Assembly (NCBI GenBank): GCA_026702615.1
Contig: JAPPBY010000026.1
Location: forward strand, 1-58,211
Length of the DNA stretch: 58,211 nucleotides
DNA from: Chloroflexota bacterium
GTDB lineage: Bacteria; Chloroflexota; Dehalococcoidia; Tepidiformales; Tepidiformaceae
Direction: 5' to 3'
Positions 17,396 to 27,823 of this stretch are shown here, one piece after another. A model generated the notes under the pieces. That model was not told the origin of the DNA, made no database searches, and saw only the letters and a program-made list of their open reading frames with translations. The position numbers and the translations under genes were made by a program. Numbering within the stretch: position 1 is the stretch's first letter; every line of letters begins with the position of its first letter.

Positions 17396-18379
17396 TCAAG
17401 CGGAGCGGGGGTTGGGCGGCCGGTTGACGGGGTTCGGGGGCTCTTCCCCGGCGAGGACGGCGATGATGTTACTCGCCGCCATCTCGGCCATGCGCGCGCG
17501 CGTCGCGTGGCTGGCGCTGCCGATGTGGGGCGTGATGACGACGTTGGGGAACTCGAAGAGGGGGTGGTCGAGGGGGAGGGGCTCGGGCACGGTCACGTCG
17601 AGGGCAGCGCCGCCGATGGCGCCGCCGCGGAGGGCCTCGACAAGCGCATCCTGGTCGACGACACCGCCACGAGAGGTGTTCACGAGGATGGCGGTCTCCT
17701 TCATCGCGGCGAACTCGGCCGCGCCCATGAGGCCCTCGGTCTCGGGGCCGTAGGGGACGTGGAGGGTGACGAAGTCGGAGCGCTCCAGCAGCTCGGGGAA
17801 GGGGACGCGTTCCACGCCAAGCTCCTGCTCGACCTCAGGGCGCGGGGTGCGGGTGGCGGCCAGCACGGTCATGCCGAAGCCGCGGGCGCGGCGGGCGACG
17901 GCGCGGCCGATCTCGCCGAGGCCGACGATCCCGAGGGTGGCGCCGTGGGGATCGTGACCGAGGAAGCCGGTCGGCGACCAGGTCTGCCAGCCGCCGTCGC
18001 GGGTATCGCGCTCGCTCAGGACGACGTTGCGGGCGGCGGCGAGGAGGAGGGCGAACGCGAGGTCGGCGGTGGTCTCGTGGAGGACTCCCGGGGTGTTCGT
18101 GGCCCACACGCCGGCCGCGGCAGCAGCTTCCGCATCGATGTTGTCGTAGCCGACGGCCATATTCGCGACGACGCGCAGGTGAGCCGCCGCCTCGAGGAGG
18201 TCTGGGCCGATGGGGTCGGTCACCAGGACGAGGGCGGCGTCGGCTCCCTGGACGCCCTCGCGGAGGGAGTCGGGATCGGGGGGGAAGTCACCGGGCCAGA
18301 CGATGACATCGTGGCCCGCCTCCTGGAGAAGGTCGATGGCGCGTCCCGGTACGCGGCGGGTGACGAAGACGTGGCCCAC
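17396..18379 (-). CDS. D-2-hydroxyacid dehydrogenase (glycerate/glyoxylate reductase type)
   Basis: A 327-residue NAD(P)H-dependent dehydrogenase that should reduce glyoxylate or hydroxypyruvate, or the reverse. It has a C-shaped N-terminal domain, the nucleotide motif GIVGLGEIGRA near residues 149-159, the catalytic Arg in VNTSRGGVVD, Glu in VTVPEPLP, and His in ITPHIGSAS. These are all three catalytic residues of the family. GTG 18379 is preceded by a TACAAT hexamer 8 nt upstream. It is divergent from a small unknown gene. Confidence 0.88.
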   Translation of the reverse strand: MGHVFVTRRVPGRAIDLLQEAGHDVIVWPGDFPPDPDSLREGVQGADAALVLVTDPIGPDLLEAAAHLRVVANMAVGYDNIDAEAAAAAGVWATNTPGVLHETTADLAFALLLAAARNVVLSERDTRDGGWQTWSPTGFLGHDPHGATLGIVGLGEIGRAVARRARGFGMTVLAATRTPRPEVEQELGVERVPFPELLERSDFVTLHVPYGPETEGLMGAAEFAAMKETAILVNTSRGGVVDQDALVEALRGGAIGGAALDVTVPEPLPLDHPLFEFPNVVITPHIGSASHATRARMAEMAASNIIAVLAGEEPPNPVNRPPNPRSA

Positions 18380-18495
18380 GGCGAACGATTGTACGTGGCG
18401 CCCTCAGGTGTGCCGGTTAGCGGCGAGGCAAGGCGGTACGATGGAGGAGCATCGAAACACGATTGCCCTCCGGGCGAACGAGACGGAGCAGACGC

Positions 18496-18717
18496 ATGGG
18501 ACGCAAGGAGATCGCCGCCCTCATCGACATCCTGGCGCGCGAGAACGAGCTAGGGACGGACAGCCACGTGCTGGGGAGCTGGACGATCAGTTTCGACAAG
18601 ACGAAGGGCGCGTTCGTGTTCGACAAGTGCGAGAACGAGGGCTACTGCGAGGAGCGCCCGAGCGTGATCGGGGTCGGCGGCGAGGTGCTGGACCCCGGAG
18701 GGCCGCTGTTCAACTAG
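18496..18717 (+). CDS. Small conserved-looking protein of unknown function (73 aa)
   Basis: I do not recognise this protein. It begins MGRKEIAALIDILARENELG, an amphipathic helix, followed by a beta-rich part with WTISFDKTKGAFVFDK, then two Cys in KCENEGYCEERP. A GGAG ribosome site lies 7 nt upstream of ATG 18496. It is flanked by converging and diverging genes, so it is transcribed alone. Composition matches neighbours, so no sign of transfer. Confidence 0.6.
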   Translation: MGRKEIAALIDILARENELGTDSHVLGSWTISFDKTKGAFVFDKCENEGYCEERPSVIGVGGEVLDPGGPLFN

Positions 18718-18724
18718 GCGCTGT

Positions 18725-19687
18725 TCAGGCAGGCAGCGGTGCGTCCCAGGGGAGGTCGCCGGCGCGGGAGTCGAGGACGGTCCTGACCTGGCCATCGGCC
18801 ACGACGGCGATGAGGTCGTAGCCGGAGTAGAGGGTCGGGTCCATCCCCCGGAGCGTGAGCGAGACCTTCTCCCCGGCGAGCTCGGTGGCGGCGGCGAGGA
18901 TGACGAGGGCGCGAGCGTCTGCGGGCGCGGACGAGAGGCCCTGCGCTTCGCGCAGCAGCTTTCGGAGCGAACGGCGGAGGCCGGCGCTGGCCTCGTCGCC
19001 CTCGGCGACAGGCGAGCCGACGACGTAGGCACGGTCGCCGGAAAGACGGTTCGCGGTCCAGACGTCGTCGGTGGGGATGACGCAGGAGTCGTCGACGTCG
19101 GGCTGTCCCGCGGCGAGGACGACGCGCTCGATGAGCTCCGTGCGTTCCTCCTCGGACTCGGGCAGGCGGTGCAGGTCGCTGGCGTTGAGCTGGAAGGAGC
19201 CGGCGACGCGGTTCGTGAACTGCGCCCACAATGGCGCCAGCCCGCCGAGCACCGTGACAACGGAGCCATCGAAGCTGGTGCGGCGAAGGTAGAGGCTGAC
19301 GCCGCGACGCATCTCGAGGCGGTCGCCATCAACGGGGCGCGCCTCGTTGGCGGCGAGGGCGAGCTGGCTCAGGCCGGGCTCGCCAACGGGCAGCTCGGCC
19401 CCGCGCGGCAGCCAGAGCGCGTAGGGCAGCCCTTCAAGATCGAGGCGTTGCTCGACTGCGGCGCGAGCGGCCTCGAAGGGGAGGTCGGCATCGCCGTGGA
19501 CCGAGTTGATGAGGGTGCAGTCCAGCTCCCAGCGACGCCCGACCTGGATCCGGACACTACGGACGGGTTCCCCCTCCGCAGATCGTTCGGCGACGCTGGT
19601 ACTGCGGGCGTAGCGATGCCCGAACCAGTCGAGGAACAGCAGCAGCGCCGCTTCGCTGGGGTCGGAGGGGTAGAGGCGGTCGGGCAC
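18725..19687 (-). CDS. Unknown protein of 320 residues downstream of rplY
   Basis: Not recognised. No signal peptide, membrane segment or obvious catalytic motif. It starts MPDRLYPSDPSEAALLLFLDW, has several beta-strand-rich parts and no Cys-pair pattern. Its GTG start lies 9 nt after the rplY stop, so the two genes are probably co-transcribed. It may be a ribosome-linked or stress gene, but nothing in the sequence decides this. It ends 7 bases from the small gene at 18496 on the other strand. Confidence 0.6.
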   Translation of the reverse strand: MPDRLYPSDPSEAALLLFLDWFGHRYARSTSVAERSAEGEPVRSVRIQVGRRWELDCTLINSVHGDADLPFEAARAAVEQRLDLEGLPYALWLPRGAELPVGEPGLSQLALAANEARPVDGDRLEMRRGVSLYLRRTSFDGSVVTVLGGLAPLWAQFTNRVAGSFQLNASDLHRLPESEEERTELIERVVLAAGQPDVDDSCVIPTDDVWTANRLSGDRAYVVGSPVAEGDEASAGLRRSLRKLLREAQGLSSAPADARALVILAAATELAGEKVSLTLRGMDPTLYSGYDLIAVVADGQVRTVLDSRAGDLPWDAPLPA

Positions 19688-19696
19688 GGCGGGGCG

Positions 19697-20377
19697 CTAG
19701 GCCTCGTCGTCGGCCCCTTCCGCAGGGGTCTCGGCGCCTTCCTCGCCTTCGGCGATTTCGCCTTCTTCGCCCTCGAGCTCCTCGTCGCCTTCTTCTTCCT
19801 CGCCCTCAATGGTGAGGCGAGGCGCATCGACGGTTGCGACGCCGATATCCGACGCGACGAGCACTTCGACGCCTTCAGGCACGGCCAGGTCGGCGACGCT
19901 GAGGCTGAGCTCGAAGCTGACGAGGGAGCTGACATCGAGCTCGATCGCCTCGGGGATGTCGAGCGGCAGGCAGCGGATGGCGATCGTCTCGAGGTTTTGC
20001 AGGAGCGTGCCGCCAAGGTCGGTGACGGCGGGCGCCGTGCCGATGAGGCGGATGTTGGTGGTGGTCTGGGTGGGGTGATTCAGGTCGACCTGATAGAAGT
20101 CCACGTGGATGGGGTCGCCCGTTCCGCCTTCACGGTCGAGGCCGCGGACGAGCACGTGGCGGGAGTCCTGCTCGCCATCGATGGCAAGCTCGAACATGCT
20201 GCGAATGCCGGCCTCGCGGATGGCGCGGCGGAAGTCGCGACCGTCCAGCTGGATAGCGGTGGACTCGACACCGCGGCCGTAGACATTGGCGGGCAGCAGG
20301 CCTTCGCGGCGAAGGCGCTTGACCTTCTTGCCGAGCACAGTGCGGTTGGCCGCGGAAAGGGTGAGTCGGTCTGGCAT
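19697..20377 (-). CDS. rplY: 50S ribosomal protein L25 (general stress protein Ctc type)
   Basis: Binds 5S rRNA. It is a 226-residue long-form L25/Ctc. The N-terminal domain begins MPDRLTLSAANRTVLGKKV and has LRREGLLPANVYGRG (about residues 22-36), then the second domain with HVDFYQVDLNHPTQTT. The C-terminal 40 residues are almost entirely Glu, Gly and Ala, an acidic tail common in long-form L25. AGGAGG precedes its ATG. A gene of unknown function follows in the same direction. Confidence 0.93.
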   Translation of the reverse strand: MPDRLTLSAANRTVLGKKVKRLRREGLLPANVYGRGVESTAIQLDGRDFRRAIREAGIRSMFELAIDGEQDSRHVLVRGLDREGGTGDPIHVDFYQVDLNHPTQTTTNIRLIGTAPAVTDLGGTLLQNLETIAIRCLPLDIPEAIELDVSSLVSFELSLSVADLAVPEGVEVLVASDIGVATVDAPRLTIEGEEEEGDEELEGEEGEIAEGEEGAETPAEGADDEA

Positions 20378-20450
20378 GGCGCCTCCTGGGCGACGCGCTT
20401 GATACGCGTCTACGCGCTCACTGACCGGGGAGCGGTGACCGGGTGGTGGT

Positions 20451-20738
20451 TCAGGCGGGCTTCAGCTCGTTGATACGAGCGCGAACGCCTTCCTTGTCCT
20501 CGAACCAGTTCGCGTTGAGGGCGGTGTACTCGGTCTCTTCCTCAGGAACGTCGTCCTCGGCGAAGATGGCCGTCACGGGGCAGGCCGGCTCGCAAGCGCC
20601 ACAATCGATGCACTCGTCCGGCTGGATGTAGAGCATACGGTCGCCGTCTTCATCGAAGTAGATGCAGTCGACTGGACAGACCTCGACGCAGGACTGGTCC
20701 TGGACATCGATACACGGCGTCGTAATGACGTAGGTCAT
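20451..20738 (-). CDS. Ferredoxin with 3Fe-4S and 4Fe-4S sites
   Basis: A 95-residue electron carrier. The Cys pattern matches 7Fe ferredoxins: a first set with Cys9 and CVEVCPVDC, and a second set [16 protein letters not shown]. The first cluster site has the wider spacing of a 3Fe-4S centre. The C-terminus is a helical tail with [12 protein letters not shown]. The start is ATG 20738 with AGAGGAT upstream and a well-formed promoter at 20792-20820. Confidence 0.93.
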   Translation of the reverse strand: MTYVITTPCIDVQDQSCVEVCPVDCIYFDEDGDRMLYIQPDECIDCGACEPACPVTAIFAEDDVPEEETEYTALNANWFEDKEGVRARINELKPA

Positions 20739-20791
20739 GCTCTTTGATCCTCTCGGCTTCTGCTACGGGTCGCCCTCAGCGACCGCAACGC

Positions 20792-20820
20792 ATGGTACAA
20801 CCCGATCCCCTATGTGTGAA
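20792..20820 (-). promoter_or_regulatory. Two-element promoter of the ferredoxin gene
   Basis: On the minus strand, TTCACA (20820-20815) and TACCAT (20797-20792) are spaced by 17 nt. It is the clearest -35/-10 pair I saw, for a leadered gene with a Shine-Dalgarno site. Confidence 0.5.
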
Positions 20821-20843
20821 GCAAGCCCCTGCGGCGAGCCGCT

Positions 20844-21521
20844 CTAAACCGCGAGCGGCTCCGAGACGAAGGGCACCGGGGCCCCCGTGCGCAGGTCGAC
20901 CGCATAGAAGCGCCCCGCCTTGATCTCCTCGATCAGCTGGCGCTCATCCTCGATGTTCCGCTCGAAATAGGTGGCGCACTTGCCGATGTCGCCGATCGCG
21001 TGCGAATCCGTGCCCGATGTACCTGGCATCTCCATCCGCTCGCAGAGGCGGAGCGAGAACTCGTTCTCCTTGTCGCTGCCCCGCCCGTTCAACGACTCGA
21101 GCGCCTCGCAGTACTCGTAGGCGGGGTTGCGGCTCGCCTTCTCAAGCGCTGCGTCGTACTTGTCCTCGCTGCTCGTGAACCACGGCATCTGCCGCCGGTA
21201 CGGGTGCGCGGCGACCATCACGCCTGCGCCCTGCTCCACGTACTTCGCCAGCTCCGGGGCACGATGCATCCCGAACACGTAGCGGTCGATCCCGTACGTG
21301 AGGATGTGCCCGTCGTCGGTGCTAATCTCGACCCCGGCCAGCACGAGGAAGTTGTGCTTGGCCCGCATCTCCTCTATTTCGCTCTGACTCCACACGGTGT
21401 CGTGCTCGGTGAAGCAGATGGCGTCGAGGCCCGCGGCTTTCGCCCGGACGACGAGATCGTCGGGGTTGAGCACGCTGTCGTGGGACTTGGGCCAGGTGTG
21501 GGAGTGCAAGTCGATCAGCAT
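20844..21521 (-). CDS. PHP-domain metal-dependent phosphoesterase
   Basis: A 225-residue enzyme with the PHP metal-binding motifs in order: DLHSHTWPKSHDS at the N-terminus, CFTEHD, AAHPYR and GTDSHAIGD. These supply most of the His, Asp and Glu ligands of the PHP cluster. The domain hydrolyses phosphoester bonds in other families, but the substrate here is unknown. ATG 21521 is preferred since the domain normally begins within a few residues of the start; GTG 21542 is 7 codons upstream. Confidence 0.85.
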   Translation of the reverse strand: MLIDLHSHTWPKSHDSVLNPDDLVVRAKAAGLDAICFTEHDTVWSQSEIEEMRAKHNFLVLAGVEISTDDGHILTYGIDRYVFGMHRAPELAKYVEQGAGVMVAAHPYRRQMPWFTSSEDKYDAALEKASRNPAYEYCEALESLNGRGSDKENEFSLRLCERMEMPGTSGTDSHAIGDIGKCATYFERNIEDERQLIEEIKAGRFYAVDLRTGAPVPFVSEPLAV

Positions 21522-21582
21522 TGCCGTCGGTGACTCTACCACATTCCACAGTTTCGCTTAGCGTAGGGAAAAGAGGACGGCG

Positions 21583-22239
21583 ATGCGGTTTCGACGAGCC
21601 CTGCGATTCGGTCGAAAGCGGGTGGAACCCGCCGCCTGGTGCGTCGTGGGTCTGGGGAATCCGGGGGAGCAGTACAGCCGCAACCGTCACAACGCCGGCA
21701 TCTGGACCGTGAACGAGCTGGCGCGGCGGCTCGGCGTGAAGCTGAAGGCCGAGGGGCGCTCGATCCGCATTGGGTACGGGCAGATCGCTGGTGAACGCGT
21801 CGCGCTCGTGCGTCCCCGCACCTACGTGAACGAGAGCGGACGGGCGGTGGACCAGGCGTTGCGGGCGTGCGGTGCTGAGCTGGAGCAGACGATCGTGATC
21901 TACGACGAGCTCGACCTGCCGCTGGGGGCGGTGCGCCTGCGGGAGGGCGGGGGCGCGGGGGGGCACAACGGGCTGAAGTCGATCATCGCGGAGACGGCGG
22001 GCGACTTCGTGCGGGTGCGGATCGGCATCGGGCGTCCCCTGGACGGGGACGAGCCCACACGCGACCCGGACCTCGTGGCCGATTACGTGCTCGCGGACCC
22101 GGTCGGAGAGGAGCGGGCGACGCTGGAGGAGACGACGCGGCATGCGGCGGACGCGGTCGAGGCGATCGTGGCGGAGGGGGTCGACCGGGCGAGCTCGCGC
22201 TTCAACCGGCGAGCCCCGGAAGGCGCGACTGACGCGTAG
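21583..22239 (+). CDS. pth: Peptidyl-tRNA hydrolase
   Basis: Recycles peptidyl-tRNA dropped during translation. The 218-residue enzyme has GLGNPGEQYSRNRHNAG with the catalytic His near residue 36, the Asp in IYDELDLP, and the RLREGGGAGGHNGLKSI block. It has a basic 15-residue N-terminal extension before the first strand. The C-terminus carries the family's EGVDRA helix. A GAGGA ribosome site lies 6 nt upstream of ATG 21583. Confidence 0.95.
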   Translation: MRFRRALRFGRKRVEPAAWCVVGLGNPGEQYSRNRHNAGIWTVNELARRLGVKLKAEGRSIRIGYGQIAGERVALVRPRTYVNESGRAVDQALRACGAELEQTIVIYDELDLPLGAVRLREGGGAGGHNGLKSIIAETAGDFVRVRIGIGRPLDGDEPTRDPDLVADYVLADPVGEERATLEETTRHAADAVEAIVAEGVDRASSRFNRRAPEGATDA

Positions 22240-22251
22240 CGGGGAGCCGTG

Positions 22252-22257
22252 TAGATT
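22252..22257 (+). promoter_or_regulatory. Possible -10 element of the SDR gene at 22312
   Basis: TAGATT, about 55 nt before ATG 22312. It would give a leadered message whose ribosome site is GGAGAGAAG. Confidence 0.35.
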
Positions 22258-22311
22258 CGCTCCCGGCCCGCCGTACCGACGGCGGGATCGTTTTGCACAC
22301 GGAGAGAAGAG

Positions 22312-23271
22312 ATGGCTGGACGGCTCGAAGGCAAGGTTGCGATCGTGACGGGCGCGGGACGCGGAATCGGACGGGGGGAGGCGCTGCTGCTCGCAGAAGA
22401 GGGCGCGAAGGTCGTGGTGAACGACCTCGGCGGCTCGGAAGCCGGAGAGGGTGCGGACGCCCGTCCGGCGGACGAGGTGGTGGCGGAAATCGTCGCGGCG
22501 GGCGGCGAGGCCGTCGCGAACTACGACTCGGTGGCGACGATGGAGGGGGGTGAGCGCATCGTGCAGACGGCGCTCGACAGCTTCGGGCGGCTCGACATCC
22601 TCATCAACAACGCCGGCATCCTGCGCGACCGCATGGTCTTCAACATGACCGAGGCGGAGTGGGACTCGGTGATCGACGTCCACCTGAAGGGCCACTTCAC
22701 GACGACCAAGCACGCGAGCCTGGTCTTCCGGCAGCAGCGGTCGGGGCGCATCGTGAACACGTCGTCCGAGTCGGGACTTGGGAACATGGGCCAGGCGAAC
22801 TACGCGGCGGCCAAGGAAGGGATCGTGGGACTGACGCGAACGTGCGCGCTCGACCTCGGGCGGTACGGCGTCACGGTAAACGCCATCCGTCCGCGGGCAG
22901 GCACCCGTCTGACGCTCTCGCCGGAGCTGCGCGAAGCGATGCAGCGCGCCCGGGCCTCGCGCCAGGGCGGCAACGGTGACGCCAGCGAGACGGGCGCGGA
23001 GCAGGCCGTCTCGCAGCTCGACACGCTCGCGCCCGAGATGGTCGCTCCCCTGGTGGTCTACCTGTGCACGGATTCGGCGGCGAACGTGAACGGCCGCGAT
23101 TTCGTGGTCGGGGGCGACGAAGTGTCGCTCATGACCATGCCCACGAAGGAGGCCACGATTCACCGCGAAGGCGGCTGGGACCTGGCCTCGCTGGAGCGGG
23201 TGTTCCCGCGGGTGATCGGGGCGAACCTGACGAACCCGGCGCCCGTGCAGCCACCGAGAACGGCCAGCTAA
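22312..23271 (+). CDS. SDR dehydrogenase, paralogue of 15687-16658
   Basis: A 319-residue short-chain dehydrogenase with TGAGRGIGRGE near residues 13-23, NTSSESG (catalytic Ser) and YAAAK. It shares with the gene at 15687 the segments NMTEAEWD, LKGHFTTTK, LGRYGVTVNAI and the extended C-terminus, so the two are clear paralogues. It probably oxidises a (3R)-hydroxyacyl-CoA of different chain length or structure. It stands alone, with no hydratase adjacent. Confidence 0.87.
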   Translation: MAGRLEGKVAIVTGAGRGIGRGEALLLAEEGAKVVVNDLGGSEAGEGADARPADEVVAEIVAAGGEAVANYDSVATMEGGERIVQTALDSFGRLDILINNAGILRDRMVFNMTEAEWDSVIDVHLKGHFTTTKHASLVFRQQRSGRIVNTSSESGLGNMGQANYAAAKEGIVGLTRTCALDLGRYGVTVNAIRPRAGTRLTLSPELREAMQRARASRQGGNGDASETGAEQAVSQLDTLAPEMVAPLVVYLCTDSAANVNGRDFVVGGDEVSLMTMPTKEATIHREGGWDLASLERVFPRVIGANLTNPAPVQPPRTAS

Positions 23272-23309
23272 GGCGCCGACACCAGAGGGCGCGCGGCGGC
23301 GGGCTGCCG

Positions 23310-23315
23310 TAGGCT
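23310..23315 (+). promoter_or_regulatory. -10 element for a leaderless start
   Basis: TAGGCT, 6 nt, ATG 23322. No ribosome site. Confidence 0.6.
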
Positions 23316-23321
23316 CGGAGA

Positions 23322-24056
23322 ATGGCCCCGGAGCGGATCGTCTCGCTGGTTCCGAGCCTGACCGAGTTCGTCTGGTGGCTGGGCTGCGAGGACGCCTTGC
23401 AGGGGCGCACGCGCTTCTGCGAAGAGCCGGCGGGGGAGATCGAGGTCGTGCCGACGATCGGTGGGACGAAGAACCCCGACATCGAAGCCATCGCCAGCAT
23501 CGCCCCCGACCTCGTCATCGCGAACCGCGAAGAGAACCGGCGCGAGGACGTCGAGGCGCTGCAGAGGGCAGGACTCAACGTGCTGCTGACGGACCCGAAC
23601 AGTGTGGACGAAGCCCTGGCGATGATCGCTGAACTGGGGGAGGCGCTGGCGCGGGAGGAGAAGGCGGCAGGGCTGGTGGAGGAGGTGCGGGCGGCGGTCG
23701 CGGAGGGGAGCGGGGAGCGGCCGACAGCGCTCTTCGTGCCGATCTGGCGCAATCCGTTGATGGGGCTCGCGGGTGACACGTACGGGAATTCCGTGCTGGA
23801 GGCGGTCGGGGCGAGGAACGTGCTCGCGGATCGGACGCGCTATCCGGAGGTGACGCTGGACGAGGTGGCGGCACTCCAGCCGGAGGCGATCCTGCTGCCG
23901 GACGAGCCCTACCGGTTCAACGATGGGCACATTCCCGAGTTCTCGGGGATCGCGCCGACAGCGGTCGTCGATGGCAAGCTGCTGTGGTGGTACGGCCCGA
24001 GGATGCCCGAGGCCATCCGCGAGCTGCGGCGGATTGTCCGGGAGCTGGCGGCGTAG
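23322..24056 (+). CDS. BtuF-like helical-backbone metal receptor (substrate-binding protein without signal)
   Basis: A 244-residue protein of the cobalamin/siderophore periplasmic-binding fold: RIVSLVPSLTEFVWWLG at the start, a later IAPDLVIANREEN, and the helical backbone linking the two lobes. No signal peptide or lipobox is present, so it may act in the cytoplasm or be anchored by a partner. No transporter permease or ATPase is adjacent. The start is ATG 23322, 6 nt after TAGGCT. Confidence 0.8.
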   Translation: MAPERIVSLVPSLTEFVWWLGCEDALQGRTRFCEEPAGEIEVVPTIGGTKNPDIEAIASIAPDLVIANREENRREDVEALQRAGLNVLLTDPNSVDEALAMIAELGEALAREEKAAGLVEEVRAAVAEGSGERPTALFVPIWRNPLMGLAGDTYGNSVLEAVGARNVLADRTRYPEVTLDEVAALQPEAILLPDEPYRFNDGHIPEFSGIAPTAVVDGKLLWWYGPRMPEAIRELRRIVRELAA

Positions 24057-24062
24057 GGGTCG

Positions 24063-24857
24063 CTAGCGGCCCTGGAAGTTGGGCTCGCGCTTCTCGACGA
24101 AGGCGAGACGCCCTTCCTTCACGTCCTCGGTCTGCTGCATGAAGCCCTGGTAGAAGTTCTCCAGCTCGGTCTGCTCTTCGATGCCCCGGTGGAGGCTCTC
24201 GCGCACCAGCTTTTTGGAAACCTCAACGGCGACGGAGGGGCCGCGCGCGATCTCTCGGGCGAGGGCCCCGGCACGTTCCAGGAGCTCCTCGGGCGGGGCA
24301 ACCTCGCTCACGAGGCCGATCTCCTTGGCCTCCTCGGCGCCGACCATGCGGCCCGTGTACATCATGCGGAGGGCGTGCTCCATGCCGACGCGGCGAGGCA
24401 GGAGCCAGCTGGCGCCGGAATCGGGCACGATAGCTCGCTTCACGAAGATGGCGCTGAAGCGCGCCTCGGTGGAAGCGATGCGAATGTCGGCAGCAAGGGC
24501 GAAGGAGAAGCCTGCGCCAACGCAGACACCGTTGACGGCGCAGACGCTCGGCTTGTTGGAGTTGTAGAGGTAGGCGGGCCAGAGCATCGTGCTGCGCGTA
24601 ATCCCCGCTCGTCCCGGGAAGGGCCGCTCGGCGCGGGTACCGCCGCGCGCGGTGAGGTCGGTGCCAGAGCTGAAGCCGCGGCCTGCGCCCGTGATCAGGA
24701 TGCAGCGCACGTTGTCATCGTCGTTGGCGGCGGTGATGGCTTGCTCGATCTCGGCCAGCGTATCGAGGCTGATCGCGTTCAGCTTCTCGGGCCTGTTCAG
24801 GGTGAGGTGAGCAACCCCATCGTCATCGACTTCCCAGAGAATTTCCTCGAATTGCAT
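24063..24857 (-). CDS. Enoyl-CoA hydratase/isomerase family protein
   Basis: A 264-residue crotonase-fold protein. It has LNRPEKLNAIS near residues 19-29, the oxyanion-hole segments GRGFSSGTDL and VNGVCVGAGFSFALAADIRIA, and a LPRRVG helix. One catalytic Glu of bacterial enoyl-CoA hydratase is not clearly placed, and Asp in IVPDSGASW may act instead. It could act on acyl-CoA intermediates like the SDR enzymes here. GGAGG precedes ATG 24857. Confidence 0.85.
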   Translation of the reverse strand: MQFEEILWEVDDDGVAHLTLNRPEKLNAISLDTLAEIEQAITAANDDDNVRCILITGAGRGFSSGTDLTARGGTRAERPFPGRAGITRSTMLWPAYLYNSNKPSVCAVNGVCVGAGFSFALAADIRIASTEARFSAIFVKRAIVPDSGASWLLPRRVGMEHALRMMYTGRMVGAEEAKEIGLVSEVAPPEELLERAGALAREIARGPSVAVEVSKKLVRESLHRGIEEQTELENFYQGFMQQTEDVKEGRLAFVEKREPNFQGR

Positions 24858-24911
24858 GGTCGGCCTCCGCGCAGCGAATGGCGCTAGCGTACGGGAGCAC
24901 GGGCGTGGGGA

Positions 24912-25250
24912 CTATGGCAGCACGGTCACGCGCAATCGCATCTGCGGGTGGTAGTCGCAGGTGACGACGTGTTCGCCGGGGGTCGAGAAGCTCCAGACGA
25001 AGATGTCGCCCGCTTCCATGTCGGGAGAGCGCGCTGACTTGTCGAAGACGAGGTTATGAACGGCGGTCTCCCCGTTGTAGAAGTAGATTCGCTCGCCCAC
25101 CTGCACCTGGAGCTCCTTCGGAGAGAATGTGAGCCGATCCTGGGAGACGAAGGGCGCGTCCGGGGGGACGTCTCTTGGGGCAGGGACGCCGGGATCGGCG
25201 CAGGCCACGAGGGCGAGGGCGGCGGCAAGCGCGAAGAGGGTCCGAAGCAC
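24912..25250 (-). CDS. Cupredoxin-domain lipoprotein
   Basis: A 112-residue exported type-1 copper protein. The N-terminus is a lipoprotein signal ending LALVAC. The single cupredoxin domain has the His in AVHNLVF and the second set CDYHPQM, giving Cys, His and Met, the full type-1 copper ligand set. It is a small electron-transfer protein outside the membrane. GTG 25250 is preferred: it begins the signal peptide and CACAAT lies 6 nt upstream. Confidence 0.82.
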   Translation of the reverse strand: MLRTLFALAAALALVACADPGVPAPRDVPPDAPFVSQDRLTFSPKELQVQVGERIYFYNGETAVHNLVFDKSARSPDMEAGDIFVWSFSTPGEHVVTCDYHPQMRLRVTVLP

Positions 25251-25346
25251 GGAACGATTGTGACGCAGCCGGGGCCTACGGCCAGATCGCGAGAGGCGCA
25301 CCCCTTGAGGTGCGCCCCTTGCGCTCGGTTGCCGAACGAGCTGCGA

Positions 25347-27494
<2,148 letters not shown>

Positions 27495-27638
27495 CTAGGT
27501 ATGGCGCAGCTTGCGCTGGCTTAGCCTTTTGGGGCCTTTGCAGGCCTGCCGCATTGTAGCCCTCGATCGGCAATCCTGTGAAAGCGCCCGTGAACGCGGC
27601 GGGCGTCTCGATGTACTATTGCGCAAGCGCGAGGACAG

Positions 27639-27803
27639 ATGAGCACTTTGGAGACACCCGGCACGGTACAGGTGCCATCGGAAGAGAGTACGGGGAGCAT
27701 CCCGCTGCAGACGTGCCCGCGCTGCTTCGCGCCGATGTCGGCCATCAAGGGGTCGCGCCTGGCGGTCTGCCGGCGCTGCGGCTACAAGGACGACTGCTGC
27801 TAG
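27639..27803 (+). CDS. Small zinc-ribbon protein (54 aa)
   Basis: A 54-residue protein divergent from katG. The second half has CPRC (about residues 26-29) and CRRCGYKDDCC at the C-terminus, a compact zinc ribbon. The N-terminal 25 residues are polar and probably disordered. ATG 27639 has GAGG 4 nt upstream, and TACTAT at 27614-27619 is a candidate -10. Function is unknown; an accessory protein of transcription or translation is one guess. Too short for routine gene calling. Confidence 0.6.
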   Translation: MSTLETPGTVQVPSEESTGSIPLQTCPRCFAPMSAIKGSRLAVCRRCGYKDDCC

Positions 27804-27823
27804 AGGTTCGGCGAGGGCCGGGG

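Noticed and set aside
20844-21542. Start of the PHP gene at GTG 21542
   Set aside because: The PHP motif normally begins at the first residues; ATG 21521 gives that and the extra seven residues add nothing.
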